Below, one piece after another: positions 17,120 to 25,747 of a stretch of 26,987 bases of DNA (position 1 is its first letter; every line of letters starts with the position of its first letter). Origin of the DNA: Ignavibacteria bacterium. Its GTDB lineage: Bacteria; Bacteroidota; Ignavibacteria; Ignavibacteriales; Melioribacteraceae. Below the pieces are notes generated by a model that was not told the origin of the DNA, did not search any database, and saw only the letters and a program-made list of their open reading frames with translations. The stretch lies in assembly GCA_011049495.1 (NCBI GenBank), contig DSBF01000407.1:1-26987 (forward strand), given 5' to 3'. The translations under genes and the position numbers were made by a program.

Positions 17120-17157
17120 GTATAAAATATTGTACATTAACGTGCAATATCTTATAC
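17120..17157. repeat. Long near-perfect hairpin after the barrel gene
   Basis: Two 16-nt arms (17120-17135 and 17142-17157) pair with one A-C mismatch and one G-U wobble around the 6-nt loop ATTAAC. It begins 38 bases after the stop at 17081. On the + strand no U tract follows (AAACAAAAATC), so it is not a textbook terminator; it could protect the transcript's 3' end, act as a weak terminator, or regulate the next gene. The rest of the 185-base gap is AT-rich, with an AGAGG ribosome site at 17256-17260. Confidence 0.55.
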
Positions 17158-17266
17158 AAACAAAAATCAATTCGTAAAATATTCCCGTTTTTTACCCCAT
17201 TTTATCGGCATAATATTTGTAAAATTACCATTAGTAAATGAAGTTTATAAAATAAAGAGGTGTGAG

Positions 17267-18466
17267 ATGAAATTTTTACTGAAGACAAGTTTGATAGTAT
17301 TTGCATCTTCTATCTTTCTTTCAGGTTGTTACACACAAATTGCAATGAGAGATTATGATAGAGGTTATGCAAAAGTTGAAAAATCCGAAACTACAGAATA
17401 TTATGACGAATATGATTCTACTACATATTATGATGAATCATATGCATATGAAGATGGAGAATATTATTACTCAGACCCTGATGTTGTCTTCATAGAAAAT
17501 TATTACGATCCATTTTATAGACCTGCTTACAGAAGATTCTACAGTGCTTATTATCCTTCTTCATATTTCTACTTTAGTTTTTCCTATTACGATTATTATA
17601 GATGGGGTTATTATTATCCAACTTATATTTTCTTCCCGGATCCTTGGTTTTATCCACTAGCATATGCCGGCTGGTGGGGTTATTCCTATTATCATTCACC
17701 TTATTATTATGGTTATGGATATAAATATGGTAGTAATTATCCGTACAGTCAATACAAAGAAAGAACTAATCGTTATACGAATTTACGAAACAGCGGAAGA
17801 GGAAGAGGTATAGATGACGGTCGTGGTACAATTACTCTCGGCAGTACACGAGACGGAGGAGCAGGTGATGGCAGAACCGCACAAACAGGAAGAACAACTG
17901 GTAACGATAGAGGAACTGTAACTGCTGCATCGAGAAATGCTGATGAAAGTGGTACAACGAGACAAGATCCCAGAACCGGTAGAAGTATTGATAAGCCAAA
18001 GACTCCAGCCCCAGCTACCGGCAGAACAACGGATACAAATAGAAGGGTAGTTCCGCAAACAGGAAGAAAAGTTGGCGAAGTTGAAAGTAAAGATGCAAGA
18101 AGATATCAAGTTGATGCTAATCGTGAGGCTACACCAAACAGAGCACAGCCCTCAACTCGTTCTACTACTCCGAAAAAAGACAATAGCTCAACACGTTCAT
18201 ATGCACCGCAAAAAGTAAAGACTCCCGAACGTACAACAACGCCGAGCAGAAGTTATAAAAATCCTAGAAGTCGTAGTAATTCAAGCACTTCAGCGCCGCG
18301 CTCAAGTTCTCCGAGTAGAAGTACATATTCTCGTCCTTCTACAAGCAGCAGCAATAATTCAAGTTATTCAAGACCAAGTAGTTCTTCATCCTCAAGATCG
18401 AGCGGATCAAGTTCATCGTCAAGTAGAGGCAGTAGTTCTTCCTCAAGCAGAGGAGAGCGGAAATAA
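17267..18466 (+). CDS. Tyrosine-rich lipoprotein with an Arg/Gly and Ser/Arg low-complexity C-terminus
   Basis: A lipoprotein signal ends in the lipobox LSGC with Cys21 as the lipidated residue, so the product should be anchored in the outer membrane. Residues 22-170 are extraordinarily aromatic: 45 of 149 are Tyr, plus many Phe and Trp (EDGEYYYSD, FYFSFSYYDYYRWGYYYP, SPYYYGYGYKYG). Residues 171-270 are basic and Gly/Thr-rich, with four spaced xxTGR units (AQTGR, PRTGR, PATGR, PQTGR). Residues 331-399 are about 55% Ser with regular Arg, ending SSSSRGERK. No enzymatic domain is visible. An AGAGG site sits 6 bases before the ATG. It is followed after 23 bases by the FadL-like gene, so the two are probably cotranscribed. 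Function is unknown; a structural or surface-coating role is a guess from composition. Confidence 0.8.
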   Translation: MKFLLKTSLIVFASSIFLSGCYTQIAMRDYDRGYAKVEKSETTEYYDEYDSTTYYDESYAYEDGEYYYSDPDVVFIENYYDPFYRPAYRRFYSAYYPSSYFYFSFSYYDYYRWGYYYPTYIFFPDPWFYPLAYAGWWGYSYYHSPYYYGYGYKYGSNYPYSQYKERTNRYTNLRNSGRGRGIDDGRGTITLGSTRDGGAGDGRTAQTGRTTGNDRGTVTAASRNADESGTTRQDPRTGRSIDKPKTPAPATGRTTDTNRRVVPQTGRKVGEVESKDARRYQVDANREATPNRAQPSTRSTTPKKDNSSTRSYAPQKVKTPERTTTPSRSYKNPRSRSNSSTSAPRSSSPSRSTYSRPSTSSSNNSSYSRPSSSSSSRSSGSSSSSSRGSSSSSSRGERK

Positions 18467-18489
18467 TTATTCTTAATTGCGGAGTTGTT

Positions 18490-19911
18490 ATGAAAAAAAT
18501 CTCAATTTACTTATTAATGTTATTATTGATAGTTGTAACAACAAACTATTCCCAAAATATTAATGATGCTTTACGATTATCTTTCCCCGGTATAGGGGCT
18601 AATGCAAAAGCATTGGGTATGGGTAATGCGTATAATGCTTTGAGTTATGATTACAGTGGAACATTCTTTAATCCTGCCGGGCTTGGTACGGCAACACGAC
18701 CTGAATTCAGTGGTTCTTTTCTCTACAATTCATTTGATAACAGCACGGAATTTTTCGGGAATAAAACCGATTTCTCGAATAGTACAACAAATTTAAGCCA
18801 GGCAGGTTTAGTTCTTCCTATGCCGACAGTGCAGGGAAGTTTAGTTTTCGGGTTTGGTTTTAATCAATCCAAAAATTTTAATTCCGCATTAGAATTTAAT
18901 GGATTTAATAGCGGTAACACTTCGATGATTCAATCATTACTTGGATTTGGCGATATCTCTTATGAACTATATTTAACAGATACAACAGGAACACAAACTC
19001 CTATAAATGGTAAATTAAACCAAAGTGGAGATATTATTGAAGAGGGGAAAATTAATAGCTGGTCATTAGCCGGCGCTATTGAAGTTGCCAAAGATGTTTT
19101 TTTCGGTGGAACATTAAATATTATCTCCGGTTCTTATAAAAGTGACAGAAGATACTACGAAGATGATACTCGTAATGTTTATGATGCTTCAGTTCGTACA
19201 GACCCATCCGAACCGTTTACTGCCGACTTCCAAACTTTTTATTTTAATGATATAATCGACTGGGATATTTCCGGTTGGGATTTCAAAATTGGTTTCCTAT
19301 ATAAACTGCCGAGTTTTATGAAAATAGGTGCAACTGTTAAATTTCCTACTCAATATACAATTAAAGAGAATTACTTTGTTGAAGCAACGAGCGAGTTTGG
19401 CGATGGGACAATGGTTGAAATTGATCCGATAAGAAACAATGTTGAGTATGATATTACTTCACCCTATGAATTCACCGGTGCATTTGCTTATGAATTAGCC
19501 GATTTAACTATATCGGCAGAGGCTACTTTTATTGATTATACACAAATGAAATTCGGTGATGGATTGGATCAAGGTTTGGTTAGTTCAAATAACAGAGATA
19601 TAAAAGATGCTTTCAAAGAAGTTCTAAATTATAATTTTGGTTTCGAGTATAGATTACCTGATCCTTTCATTTCTATTCGAGGCGGTTTCATAATGCAGCC
19701 ATCTGCTTTTAAAAATGATCCGTCTGAATTTAACAGAAAATTCATTACAGCCGGTTTGGGAATTATGCCGAATAAAGTTTTGTCATTGGATGTTGCTTAT
19801 GTTCACGGATGGTGGAAAAATATTGGCGATAACTACGGATTTGATGATTCCCGTACTTACCAGGATATCACATCAACAAACGTTTTATTAACAGTACGTT
19901 ATTTATTTTAG
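18490..19911 (+). CDS. FadL/OmpP1/TodX-like outer-membrane transport protein
   Basis: A 473-residue protein with a signal peptide (MKKISIYLLMLLLIVVTTNY, cleavage near YSQ). The mature N-terminus resembles the FadL hatch region: GIGANAKALGMGNAYNALS, then DYSGTFFNPAGLGTA, the NPAG motif being typical. The remainder is amphipathic beta strands and the chain ends in Phe (LLTVRYLF), a barrel-assembly signal. Family members move hydrophobic compounds such as fatty acids or aromatics across the outer membrane; the substrate cannot be predicted. A GGAG site lies upstream of the ATG. The gene is closed by the strong terminator at 19941. Confidence 0.85.
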   Translation: MKKISIYLLMLLLIVVTTNYSQNINDALRLSFPGIGANAKALGMGNAYNALSYDYSGTFFNPAGLGTATRPEFSGSFLYNSFDNSTEFFGNKTDFSNSTTNLSQAGLVLPMPTVQGSLVFGFGFNQSKNFNSALEFNGFNSGNTSMIQSLLGFGDISYELYLTDTTGTQTPINGKLNQSGDIIEEGKINSWSLAGAIEVAKDVFFGGTLNIISGSYKSDRRYYEDDTRNVYDASVRTDPSEPFTADFQTFYFNDIIDWDISGWDFKIGFLYKLPSFMKIGATVKFPTQYTIKENYFVEATSEFGDGTMVEIDPIRNNVEYDITSPYEFTGAFAYELADLTISAEATFIDYTQMKFGDGLDQGLVSSNNRDIKDAFKEVLNYNFGFEYRLPDPFISIRGGFIMQPSAFKNDPSEFNRKFITAGLGIMPNKVLSLDVAYVHGWWKNIGDNYGFDDSRTYQDITSTNVLLTVRYLF

Positions 19912-19925
19912 TCAACCTCAATAGA

Positions 19926-19954
19926 TTGACTTCATTTACTAAGCGCCTTATTTT
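19926..19954 (+). promoter_or_regulatory. Candidate rsgA promoter overlapping the terminator
   Basis: TTGACT (19926-19931) is spaced 17 nt from TATTTT (19949-19954), matching 5 of 6 and 4 of 6 bases of the sigma70 boxes. The -10 lies in the apex of the terminator hairpin. Transcription would start near 19961 and give a leader of about 15 nt. The layout resembles the candidate in front of yggS, which uses the same -35 and spacing. Consensus matching only. Confidence 0.3.
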
Positions 19955-19973
19955 TTCTGAGGCGCTTTTTTTT
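19941..19973 (+). terminator. Strong intrinsic terminator after the FadL-like gene
   Basis: A 10-bp stem (19941-19950 with 19958-19967, one G-U pair) is built around AAGCGCCT/AGGCGCTT with a 7-nt loop, followed by eight T residues at 19966-19973. It lies 29 bases after the stop at 19911 and ends two bases before the rsgA start codon. Confidence 0.9.
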
Positions 19974-19975
19974 AT

Positions 19976-20944
19976 GTGGAGAAAATTATAAAAGGAAGAA
20001 TACTAAGAATTGAGAGCAAAGATTACTATGTTCTTACCGAAAAAGAAAATGTAATCCGTTGTTCGCTAAGAGGAAAATTTCAAAAAGAGTTTGAGTTAAA
20101 AAAAGACAAACTCTATACCCTGGATATTGCCGCTGTCGGTGATTTCGTTCAATATAAAATTAACGATGACGGCACAGGTGTAATTGAGAAAATTTTAAAA
20201 AGAAAAAATCATATTTCCAGGAAAGCACCGAAGATAAAAGGCGCAAGTTACCGGGGAGAAAGACTTGAGCAAATCGTAAGTGCAAACGTTGATAATTTTT
20301 TTATTGTTACAAGTATCAAAAAACCGCAATTCAATAACCGTTCTGTCGATAGATTATTTGTAATCGCAGAAAGCTCAAACGTTAAGCCATATCTTATTAT
20401 TAATAAAATTGATTTGGATAAAAATGATATTTCTAAAAAGTATGCTGAAATGTATCGGTCAATTGGGTATGGTGTGTTTTTGACTTCAATAATTTATAAG
20501 GATTCTTCTTTTGATAAATTATTAAGTGTAATGGAATCGAAAGTAAATATGTTTTGGGGGCATTCCGGAGTAGGGAAGTCTTCAATTTATAATATCCTTT
20601 TTCCAAGTTTGAATTTTAAAGTAAAAGAAATAAGTGATTATTCCGGGAAAGGTAAACATACCACTGTAACGGTAAGAATGGAAAAGGTTGAAAAGGATAC
20701 TTTTATAATCGATACCCCGGGAATTCGAGAAGTTGACCCTTACGGAATAACCAAAGAAAATTTATCACATTATTTTATTGAGTTTCTGCCATTTGTAAAT
20801 GAATGCAAATTCAACACTTGTACACATCATCATGAACCGGGTTGTGCCGTAATAAAAGCCGTAAAAAATAATAAAATAGATGCAGAGAGATACCAAAGTT
20901 ATCTGAACATATTGGATTCTATTGAAGATGATCTATATTTCTAA
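19976..20944 (+). CDS. rsgA: Ribosome small subunit-dependent GTPase A
   Basis: A circularly permuted GTPase that helps mature the 30S ribosomal subunit. An N-terminal OB-fold (about 1-75) is followed by the GTPase motifs in permuted order: G4 NKID (143-146), G1 GHSGVGKS (195-202), and G3 DTPG (246-249). The C-terminal zinc knuckle keeps the canonical spacing Cys277-x4-Cys282-x-His284-x5-Cys290. Length (322) is normal. The start must be GTG at 19976, because the nearby ATG at 19974 is out of frame and IKGRILRIESKDYYVL begins the OB-fold. The start lies two bases after a terminator T-tract, with no ribosome site visible. Its TAA stop overlaps the stop of the convergent minus-strand gene. Confidence 0.94.
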   Translation: MEKIIKGRILRIESKDYYVLTEKENVIRCSLRGKFQKEFELKKDKLYTLDIAAVGDFVQYKINDDGTGVIEKILKRKNHISRKAPKIKGASYRGERLEQIVSANVDNFFIVTSIKKPQFNNRSVDRLFVIAESSNVKPYLIINKIDLDKNDISKKYAEMYRSIGYGVFLTSIIYKDSSFDKLLSVMESKVNMFWGHSGVGKSSIYNILFPSLNFKVKEISDYSGKGKHTTVTVRMEKVEKDTFIIDTPGIREVDPYGITKENLSHYFIEFLPFVNECKFNTCTHHHEPGCAVIKAVKNNKIDAERYQSYLNILDSIEDDLYF

Positions 20945-21837
20945 AGTGATTTAACAAATCGTATCATTTCATTAATAAATTCTATTACAATTTTATTTGG
21001 AACCCCATCGGGGTGTTTGGATTTTAATCTCATATCACACTGATCATTCACGTAATCGATCAAGTATAACTCACCGGTTTTAGTTAACGCAAACTCACTT
21101 GAAAAATAATCAAGTCCGGCAACCTTATAAATTGTATTCATCTTATCAACAATATCATTACAAACTTCTGGGTGTTCGGAATTAACATCAAGTTCGGAAT
21201 AAACCAAAGTCTCATCGTCCCACAATAAAGGAATGACTTTACCGAATGCCCATAAAACTCTAAACCACGAGCGGTGATTATTAATTACAACCGGATAAAT
21301 TTTCTTTTGAATTAAATAACTATCATCTTTGTTGGTCATTCGAGCAGCATGAATATCATCGAACGTAAATCCATTTTTTATTACTCCTTCGCTGCCACCG
21401 GAATAATATGAGGGCTTAATAATAAAGGGTCTTCCGATTCTTTCTAAATTTCGTTCTGTAATCTTTAACTCTTGTTGTACTTCATAAGGTGGGACGATTA
21501 TTGTCTCCGGTATTTTCAAACCTGCATTAATCAATTTCGGTTGTACAAGTGCTTTGTCGGTTGACTGTGCAACTTTTTTGTATTGATTAATAATTCTACA
21601 AGAAGATTTTTCAAGCAGATCGGCTAATTCTAAAAAATTACTATCTTCATCCGATGCACGATCCAAATAAGCTTTAAAAGAAATTTTCTTATCCTGAATG
21701 AATTTAGTTGTTTCATCAATATTATTACGTTTAATTAGAAAAGTTGACAGCCCATTTGCCTGGAACATTTTCTCAATTAATTGAGTAAACTCAATGTCGT
21801 AAATCCACGTATATGATATGGCAAGATCGAATTTCAT
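20941..21837 (-). CDS. ATP-grasp family protein
   Basis: A 298-residue protein with the layout of ATP-grasp ligases. The N-terminal domain (about 1-85) precedes the ATP-binding region, which has the lysine segment IGRPFIIKPSYYSGGSEGVI and a Mg-binding end in SEFALTKTGELYLIDYVNDQ, where Glu and Asp/Asn residues are placed as in the family. Such enzymes join a carboxylate to an amine or thiol by an acylphosphate; the substrates cannot be read from the sequence, and RimK-like peptide or protein modification is only one possibility. It stands alone on the minus strand, converging on rsgA with a 4-base overlap and no terminator between them. No Shine-Dalgarno precedes the ATG at 21837. Confidence 0.8.
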   Translation of the reverse strand: MKFDLAISYTWIYDIEFTQLIEKMFQANGLSTFLIKRNNIDETTKFIQDKKISFKAYLDRASDEDSNFLELADLLEKSSCRIINQYKKVAQSTDKALVQPKLINAGLKIPETIIVPPYEVQQELKITERNLERIGRPFIIKPSYYSGGSEGVIKNGFTFDDIHAARMTNKDDSYLIQKKIYPVVINNHRSWFRVLWAFGKVIPLLWDDETLVYSELDVNSEHPEVCNDIVDKMNTIYKVAGLDYFSSEFALTKTGELYLIDYVNDQCDMRLKSKHPDGVPNKIVIEFINEMIRFVKSL

Positions 21838-21894
21838 AAAATAAGTTTAATTGTAAAAATAGTTAGATAAGACTTTCTAAGCAAAGAAATCACC

Positions 21895-21923
21895 TTGTTA
21901 TTAAACCACTTAAAAAGTATTTT
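21895..21923 (+). promoter_or_regulatory. Candidate promoter of the TPR-DUF4292-EnvC-flippase operon
   Basis: TTGTTA (21895-21900) and TATTTT (21918-21923) are 17 nt apart, each matching 4 of 6 consensus bases. The start would fall near 21930, leaving a short leader that contains the AAGGGA ribosome site at 21938-21943. It lies in the 109-base gap between the divergent ATP-grasp and TPR genes, which holds no other visible feature. Confidence 0.3.
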
Positions 21924-21946
21924 TCTATCAATATTATAAGGGAAAT

Positions 21947-23737
21947 ATGCATAAATTCAGTTCATTATTAATCATAATAATTTTTCTATATGGATGTTCG
22001 GGTTCTCCTGAAATTACAAAAGAAAGCTCGCCGGAATCAACAAAAAACAAAGAATATGCAAAAGAACTTTTTATTTCAGGTTCGCTTAATGAAATGAAAG
22101 GCAATTACACAGAAGCAATTATTGATTACCAGGAAGCATTGAGATTAGACCCATCACCGGGAATTCATTTTGCTCTTGCAAAAAATTTCATGAGAATAAA
22201 AAAACTTCCTGCTGCATTAATACATGCAAAAGATGCAGTTAAAGGTGATGCCGATAATTTTGAATATAATTATTTACTCGCCTCAATTTATCAATTAGGC
22301 AACCAGCCCGATTCTGCTGCAAAAGTTTACGAAAGTATAATTAGCAAAGATTCCTCTGATGAAAGAGCATATTATTCATTAGCTCAAATTTATGAATCAT
22401 CTAAACCGTTGAAAGCACTTGAACTTTATCATAAACTAATTGAGTTAATTGGTCCGGAATGGAATGTGCTTATTAATATTGCAAACATTAATGAACGTAC
22501 GGGAAATGTTGAAGGAACAATTTCAACAATTGAAGAACTGATTCAAATCGATCCCGATAATCTTCGAATGAGAAAATTATTAGTCGAGTCGTATTTAAAA
22601 ACTGAAAAGTATGATAAAGCACTAGAAATAGTAGAAGAGTTGTTGATTCAATTTCCTGAGGATATTAATCTTATTGAGTACAAAGCAAATGCATTGATAC
22701 AATCCGATAGATGGGCGGAAGGATCCGAAGTATACGTAAAATTAAGTGAACGGGCTGATATGCCTTTAGAATCGAGAATTAAAATTGGCGCAGCCTTTTT
22801 TAACCATGCTGACAAAGATACTCTTTCACTTCCAAGAGCAAAAAAGATATTTAATGATATCGATGCTGATACTACACATTGGCAGGTTAAACTTTACTTA
22901 GCTCAAATAGCATTGTATGAAAATGAAGATTCAACAGCCGTAGAACATTTCAAATCTGCGGGTGAACTTGCTCCTTGGAATCCGCAAATTTTCATGTCAC
23001 TTGGCGGACTTCTGTTCGATTCCGGCAGGTATGAAGAAGCGATAGAAATATTAGAGCCGGTAATTGAACGATTCCCTGATGAGTTTGCATTAAATTTAAT
23101 ACTTGGTATTTCTTATACACAATCTGCAGAGTATGAAAAATCGGAATCCTATCTCAAAAAATCTTTACTGCTGAACCCGGATGATTTTACAAGTTTATAC
23201 GCTTACGGAATTACTCTGAATCAACTAAAGAAGGAAGAAGAAGCATTAATTTATCTTAACCGTGCTTTGGAAAAGGAACCGATGAACGTTTCATTAATCG
23301 GTACAATCGGTTTGATAGAAGAAAATCTCGGTAATCATGATAAATCAGAGGAACTTTATGAATATGCACTATCCATTGATTCAGAGAATGCACTTGTATT
23401 AAATAATTATGCATACGCATTGGCTGAACGTGATATCGAATTAGAAAAAGCTTTACAGATGGTAGAGAAAGCTCTTGAAATTGATCCATATAATTCTTCT
23501 TATTTAGATACGATCGGATGGGTATATTTTAAGTTAGGTGATTATGAAAAAGCAAAGGATTATATTTATCAATCATTAGAGAAAAACAAAGATAACGCTG
23601 AAGTAACAGACCATCTGGGTGATGTATACTTCAAATTAGATAATAAAATAAAAGCTTTGGAATATTGGAAGAAAGCTTTTGAACTTGATCCCGATAGAGA
23701 AGGTTTACAAGAAAAAATTCAAAAAGGTGAATTGTGA
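21947..23737 (+). CDS. TPR-repeat lipoprotein
   Basis: A 596-residue lipoprotein: the lipobox LYGC puts the lipidated cysteine at residue 17, and a Ser/Pro/Lys linker follows. From about residue 38 to the end it is a nearly continuous array of tetratricopeptide repeats, roughly fifteen 34-residue units. Well-formed examples are YTEAIIDYQEALRLDPS, YEKSESYLKKSLLLNPDD and LDTIGWVYFKLGDYEKAKDY. TPR solenoids are protein-binding scaffolds; no catalytic motif is present. The gene is coupled to the next by a GTGA overlap. Its place next to DUF4292 and EnvC-like genes suggests a role in outer-membrane or peptidoglycan assembly, but the partner is unknown. Confidence 0.9.
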   Translation: MHKFSSLLIIIIFLYGCSGSPEITKESSPESTKNKEYAKELFISGSLNEMKGNYTEAIIDYQEALRLDPSPGIHFALAKNFMRIKKLPAALIHAKDAVKGDADNFEYNYLLASIYQLGNQPDSAAKVYESIISKDSSDERAYYSLAQIYESSKPLKALELYHKLIELIGPEWNVLINIANINERTGNVEGTISTIEELIQIDPDNLRMRKLLVESYLKTEKYDKALEIVEELLIQFPEDINLIEYKANALIQSDRWAEGSEVYVKLSERADMPLESRIKIGAAFFNHADKDTLSLPRAKKIFNDIDADTTHWQVKLYLAQIALYENEDSTAVEHFKSAGELAPWNPQIFMSLGGLLFDSGRYEEAIEILEPVIERFPDEFALNLILGISYTQSAEYEKSESYLKKSLLLNPDDFTSLYAYGITLNQLKKEEEALIYLNRALEKEPMNVSLIGTIGLIEENLGNHDKSEELYEYALSIDSENALVLNNYAYALAERDIELEKALQMVEKALEIDPYNSSYLDTIGWVYFKLGDYEKAKDYIYQSLEKNKDNAEVTDHLGDVYFKLDNKIKALEYWKKAFELDPDREGLQEKIQKGEL

Positions 23738-24531
23738 AAAGAACTTTTATTCATGCAGTAATACATTTATTAATTTTTATTTCGATCTCATTTTTATTTT
23801 CCTCATGTGTACCGTCAAAACCGGTTGATGAAGAACGTATTTTACCGGCTGATCGATTAATGAAAAAATTAGAAGCAAATAGACGGAAAATAAAAACTTT
23901 TAGCGGAAGCGGTACAATAAATCTTAGTAGTCCTCAATTAACAGCGAAGGCAAGTTTTCAAGTATCGTTAAAGAAACCCGATTCATTGAAGATATCTTTT
24001 TACGGACCTTTCGGAATTGATCTTGCACAATCTGTTGCTACGAAAAGAGATTTTGTTTTTTTTGATGTTATAAATAATAGAGTTTATAGAGGAGTAACAA
24101 GAGATTTATCACTAAAAAATATCTTTAAAGTAGACCTTACTTTTGATGAATTAATGGATGCATTTGCCGGTGCAGTTGACTTAACAGATAAACTTAGACG
24201 TGAACCTGATGAATTATTGATCAGAAATGATTCATATCTTTTATCTTACTCCGAACAAATTACCGGCAGGAATAGTCTCTATGAGATTTTAATAGATGAC
24301 TTAGCAATTACTAAATTCAGCATTATTGAACAACCAAGGAATTTAGTTTTAGAGGGATCATATAAGGATTTCGAACTGTTTGATGAAGTTCCGCTGCCAT
24401 ATAAAATTAATATCAATTATAAGTTGATGAATCAAAATATTGATATAGATTATCGAAGCATTAGAGTAAACAGAGAACTTGGCAGCTTGAGTTTTAATAT
24501 ACCCGAAGATGCAGAAATAATTGAATGGTAA
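23734..24531 (+). CDS. DUF4292-type lipoprotein
   Basis: A 265-residue lipoprotein with lipobox LFSSC (Cys25). The mature protein resembles DUF4292, whose fold is thought related to LolA/LolB, the carriers of lipoproteins: KTFSGSGTINLSSPQLTAKA, then KKPDSLKISFYGPFGIDLAQ, and in the C-terminal half VPLPYKININYKLMNQNIDI. It begins with GTG at 23734, overlapping the TPR gene stop, and ends 7 bases into the EnvC-like gene. A LolB-like role in lipoprotein insertion is plausible but not shown by any single residue. Domain assignment is from recall of the motif pattern. Confidence 0.78.
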   Translation: MKRTFIHAVIHLLIFISISFLFSSCVPSKPVDEERILPADRLMKKLEANRRKIKTFSGSGTINLSSPQLTAKASFQVSLKKPDSLKISFYGPFGIDLAQSVATKRDFVFFDVINNRVYRGVTRDLSLKNIFKVDLTFDELMDAFAGAVDLTDKLRREPDELLIRNDSYLLSYSEQITGRNSLYEILIDDLAITKFSIIEQPRNLVLEGSYKDFELFDEVPLPYKININYKLMNQNIDIDYRSIRVNRELGSLSFNIPEDAEIIEW

Positions 24532-25733
24532 AAACAATCAAGTATTTCATAATTGTTTTATTTGCGGTTTACTTTACCGTAAATGCGCAAAGCAATAATA
24601 AGATTGAAGAACATAATGTTGTTCTGCAGAATCTTCGTTCGGAAATCTCTTCATTGCAATCCAAGCTAAATGATTTATCGGACCAAGAAAAAAAATCCCT
24701 ACAAGCGCTGCAAAATATTAATCGACAGAATTTGTTGATAAGTCAAATCATTACAAAACTAAAGCAAGAAGAAAATCAGAAAGAAAGAGAAATTCATAGA
24801 CTAAATTACGAGATCGCTGAATTAGAAAGTGAAATTGAAAAACTTAGAGATGATTATTCAAATTACTTGGTTTGGCTTTACAAACATCGGAAAGGTTCTT
24901 TTCTAAAATTTCTATTAAGTGCCGAGTCTATTAATCAAGCAGTAATTCGTTACAAGTACTTAAACTACATAACTTCGGAAAAGCAAGATATTTTGAATCA
25001 ACTTAAAGATAAGAAGAAACGAATTACAAATTTGATTGAAGTAAGAGAAAATGAAAAACGTGAGAAAGAAAGACTCGTTGTTGAAAAAGAAACAGAACAA
25101 CAAGCTTTAATCGATAAGAAAATTGTTAGTGAATTAATTATTACGTCATTACAAGAAGACCAAAACGCTTTGCTTCAGGAAACTGACGAAAAAAGAAAAG
25201 CCGAAATTCAAATAAAAAATTTAATTGCCAAATTGATCGAAGACGAAAGGCGCAGACAAGAAGAAATGCGTCTTGCACGACTCAAAAATGAAGAAGTCAA
25301 ATTTGACTACAACTATGATAACTTTGAAAACTTCTCCAATCTTCAAGGTGTACTTAATTGGCCCGTTAAATCGGGTAAGATAATCCGTAACTTTGGTGAA
25401 AATAGAAATATAAAATTAAATACAGTTACGTTGAACTACGGTGTAGATATCCAAACAGAAAAAGGGGAAGAAGTCTTCGCAGTTGCCGAAGGTATTATTT
25501 CCGCAATTGAATGGATACCCGGTTATGGAAGTGTTGTAATTATTACTCATAAAAATAATTACCGCACGGTGTATGGACACATTTCCGAAATAAGTGTAAT
25601 TGAAGGTGACAAAGTAAACGGCGGCACGCTGCTCGGCAAAGTAAACCAAAGTTTGGAAGGCAACATTTTACATTTTGAGATATGGAATGAAAGAAATTAC
25701 CAAAACCCGGAAGTTTGGTTGGTTAGGAAATAA
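24525..25733 (+). CDS. EnvC-like murein hydrolase activator with a degenerate LytM/M23 domain
   Basis: A 402-residue exported protein: signal peptide (cleavage after VNAQ), a long coiled coil (about 25-250), then an M23 (LytM) domain from about 276 (LNWPVKSGKIIRNFG). In active M23 peptidases zinc is held by HxxxD and HxH. Here the first position is Asn304 (NYGVD, Asp308 kept), and the first His of HxH is Ile381 (NILHFEI, His383 kept); His352 in VYGHISEI remains. The missing ligands point to a non-catalytic activator of cell-wall amidases, as in E. coli EnvC, rather than an endopeptidase. The cognate amidase is not in this window. It overlaps DUF4292 by 7 bases and lies 14 bases before the flippase gene. 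Confidence 0.88.
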   Translation: MVKTIKYFIIVLFAVYFTVNAQSNNKIEEHNVVLQNLRSEISSLQSKLNDLSDQEKKSLQALQNINRQNLLISQIITKLKQEENQKEREIHRLNYEIAELESEIEKLRDDYSNYLVWLYKHRKGSFLKFLLSAESINQAVIRYKYLNYITSEKQDILNQLKDKKKRITNLIEVRENEKREKERLVVEKETEQQALIDKKIVSELIITSLQEDQNALLQETDEKRKAEIQIKNLIAKLIEDERRRQEEMRLARLKNEEVKFDYNYDNFENFSNLQGVLNWPVKSGKIIRNFGENRNIKLNTVTLNYGVDIQTEKGEEVFAVAEGIISAIEWIPGYGSVVIITHKNNYRTVYGHISEISVIEGDKVNGGTLLGKVNQSLEGNILHFEIWNERNYQNPEVWLVRK

Positions 25734-25747
25734 TTGAAAAGATTATT

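Noticed and set aside
17783..18109. 108-codon minus-strand frame inside the lipoprotein gene
   Set aside because: Its Ser/Cys/Thr-rich product is the antisense shadow of the Arg/Gly/Thr-rich repeats; no ribosome site or independent support.
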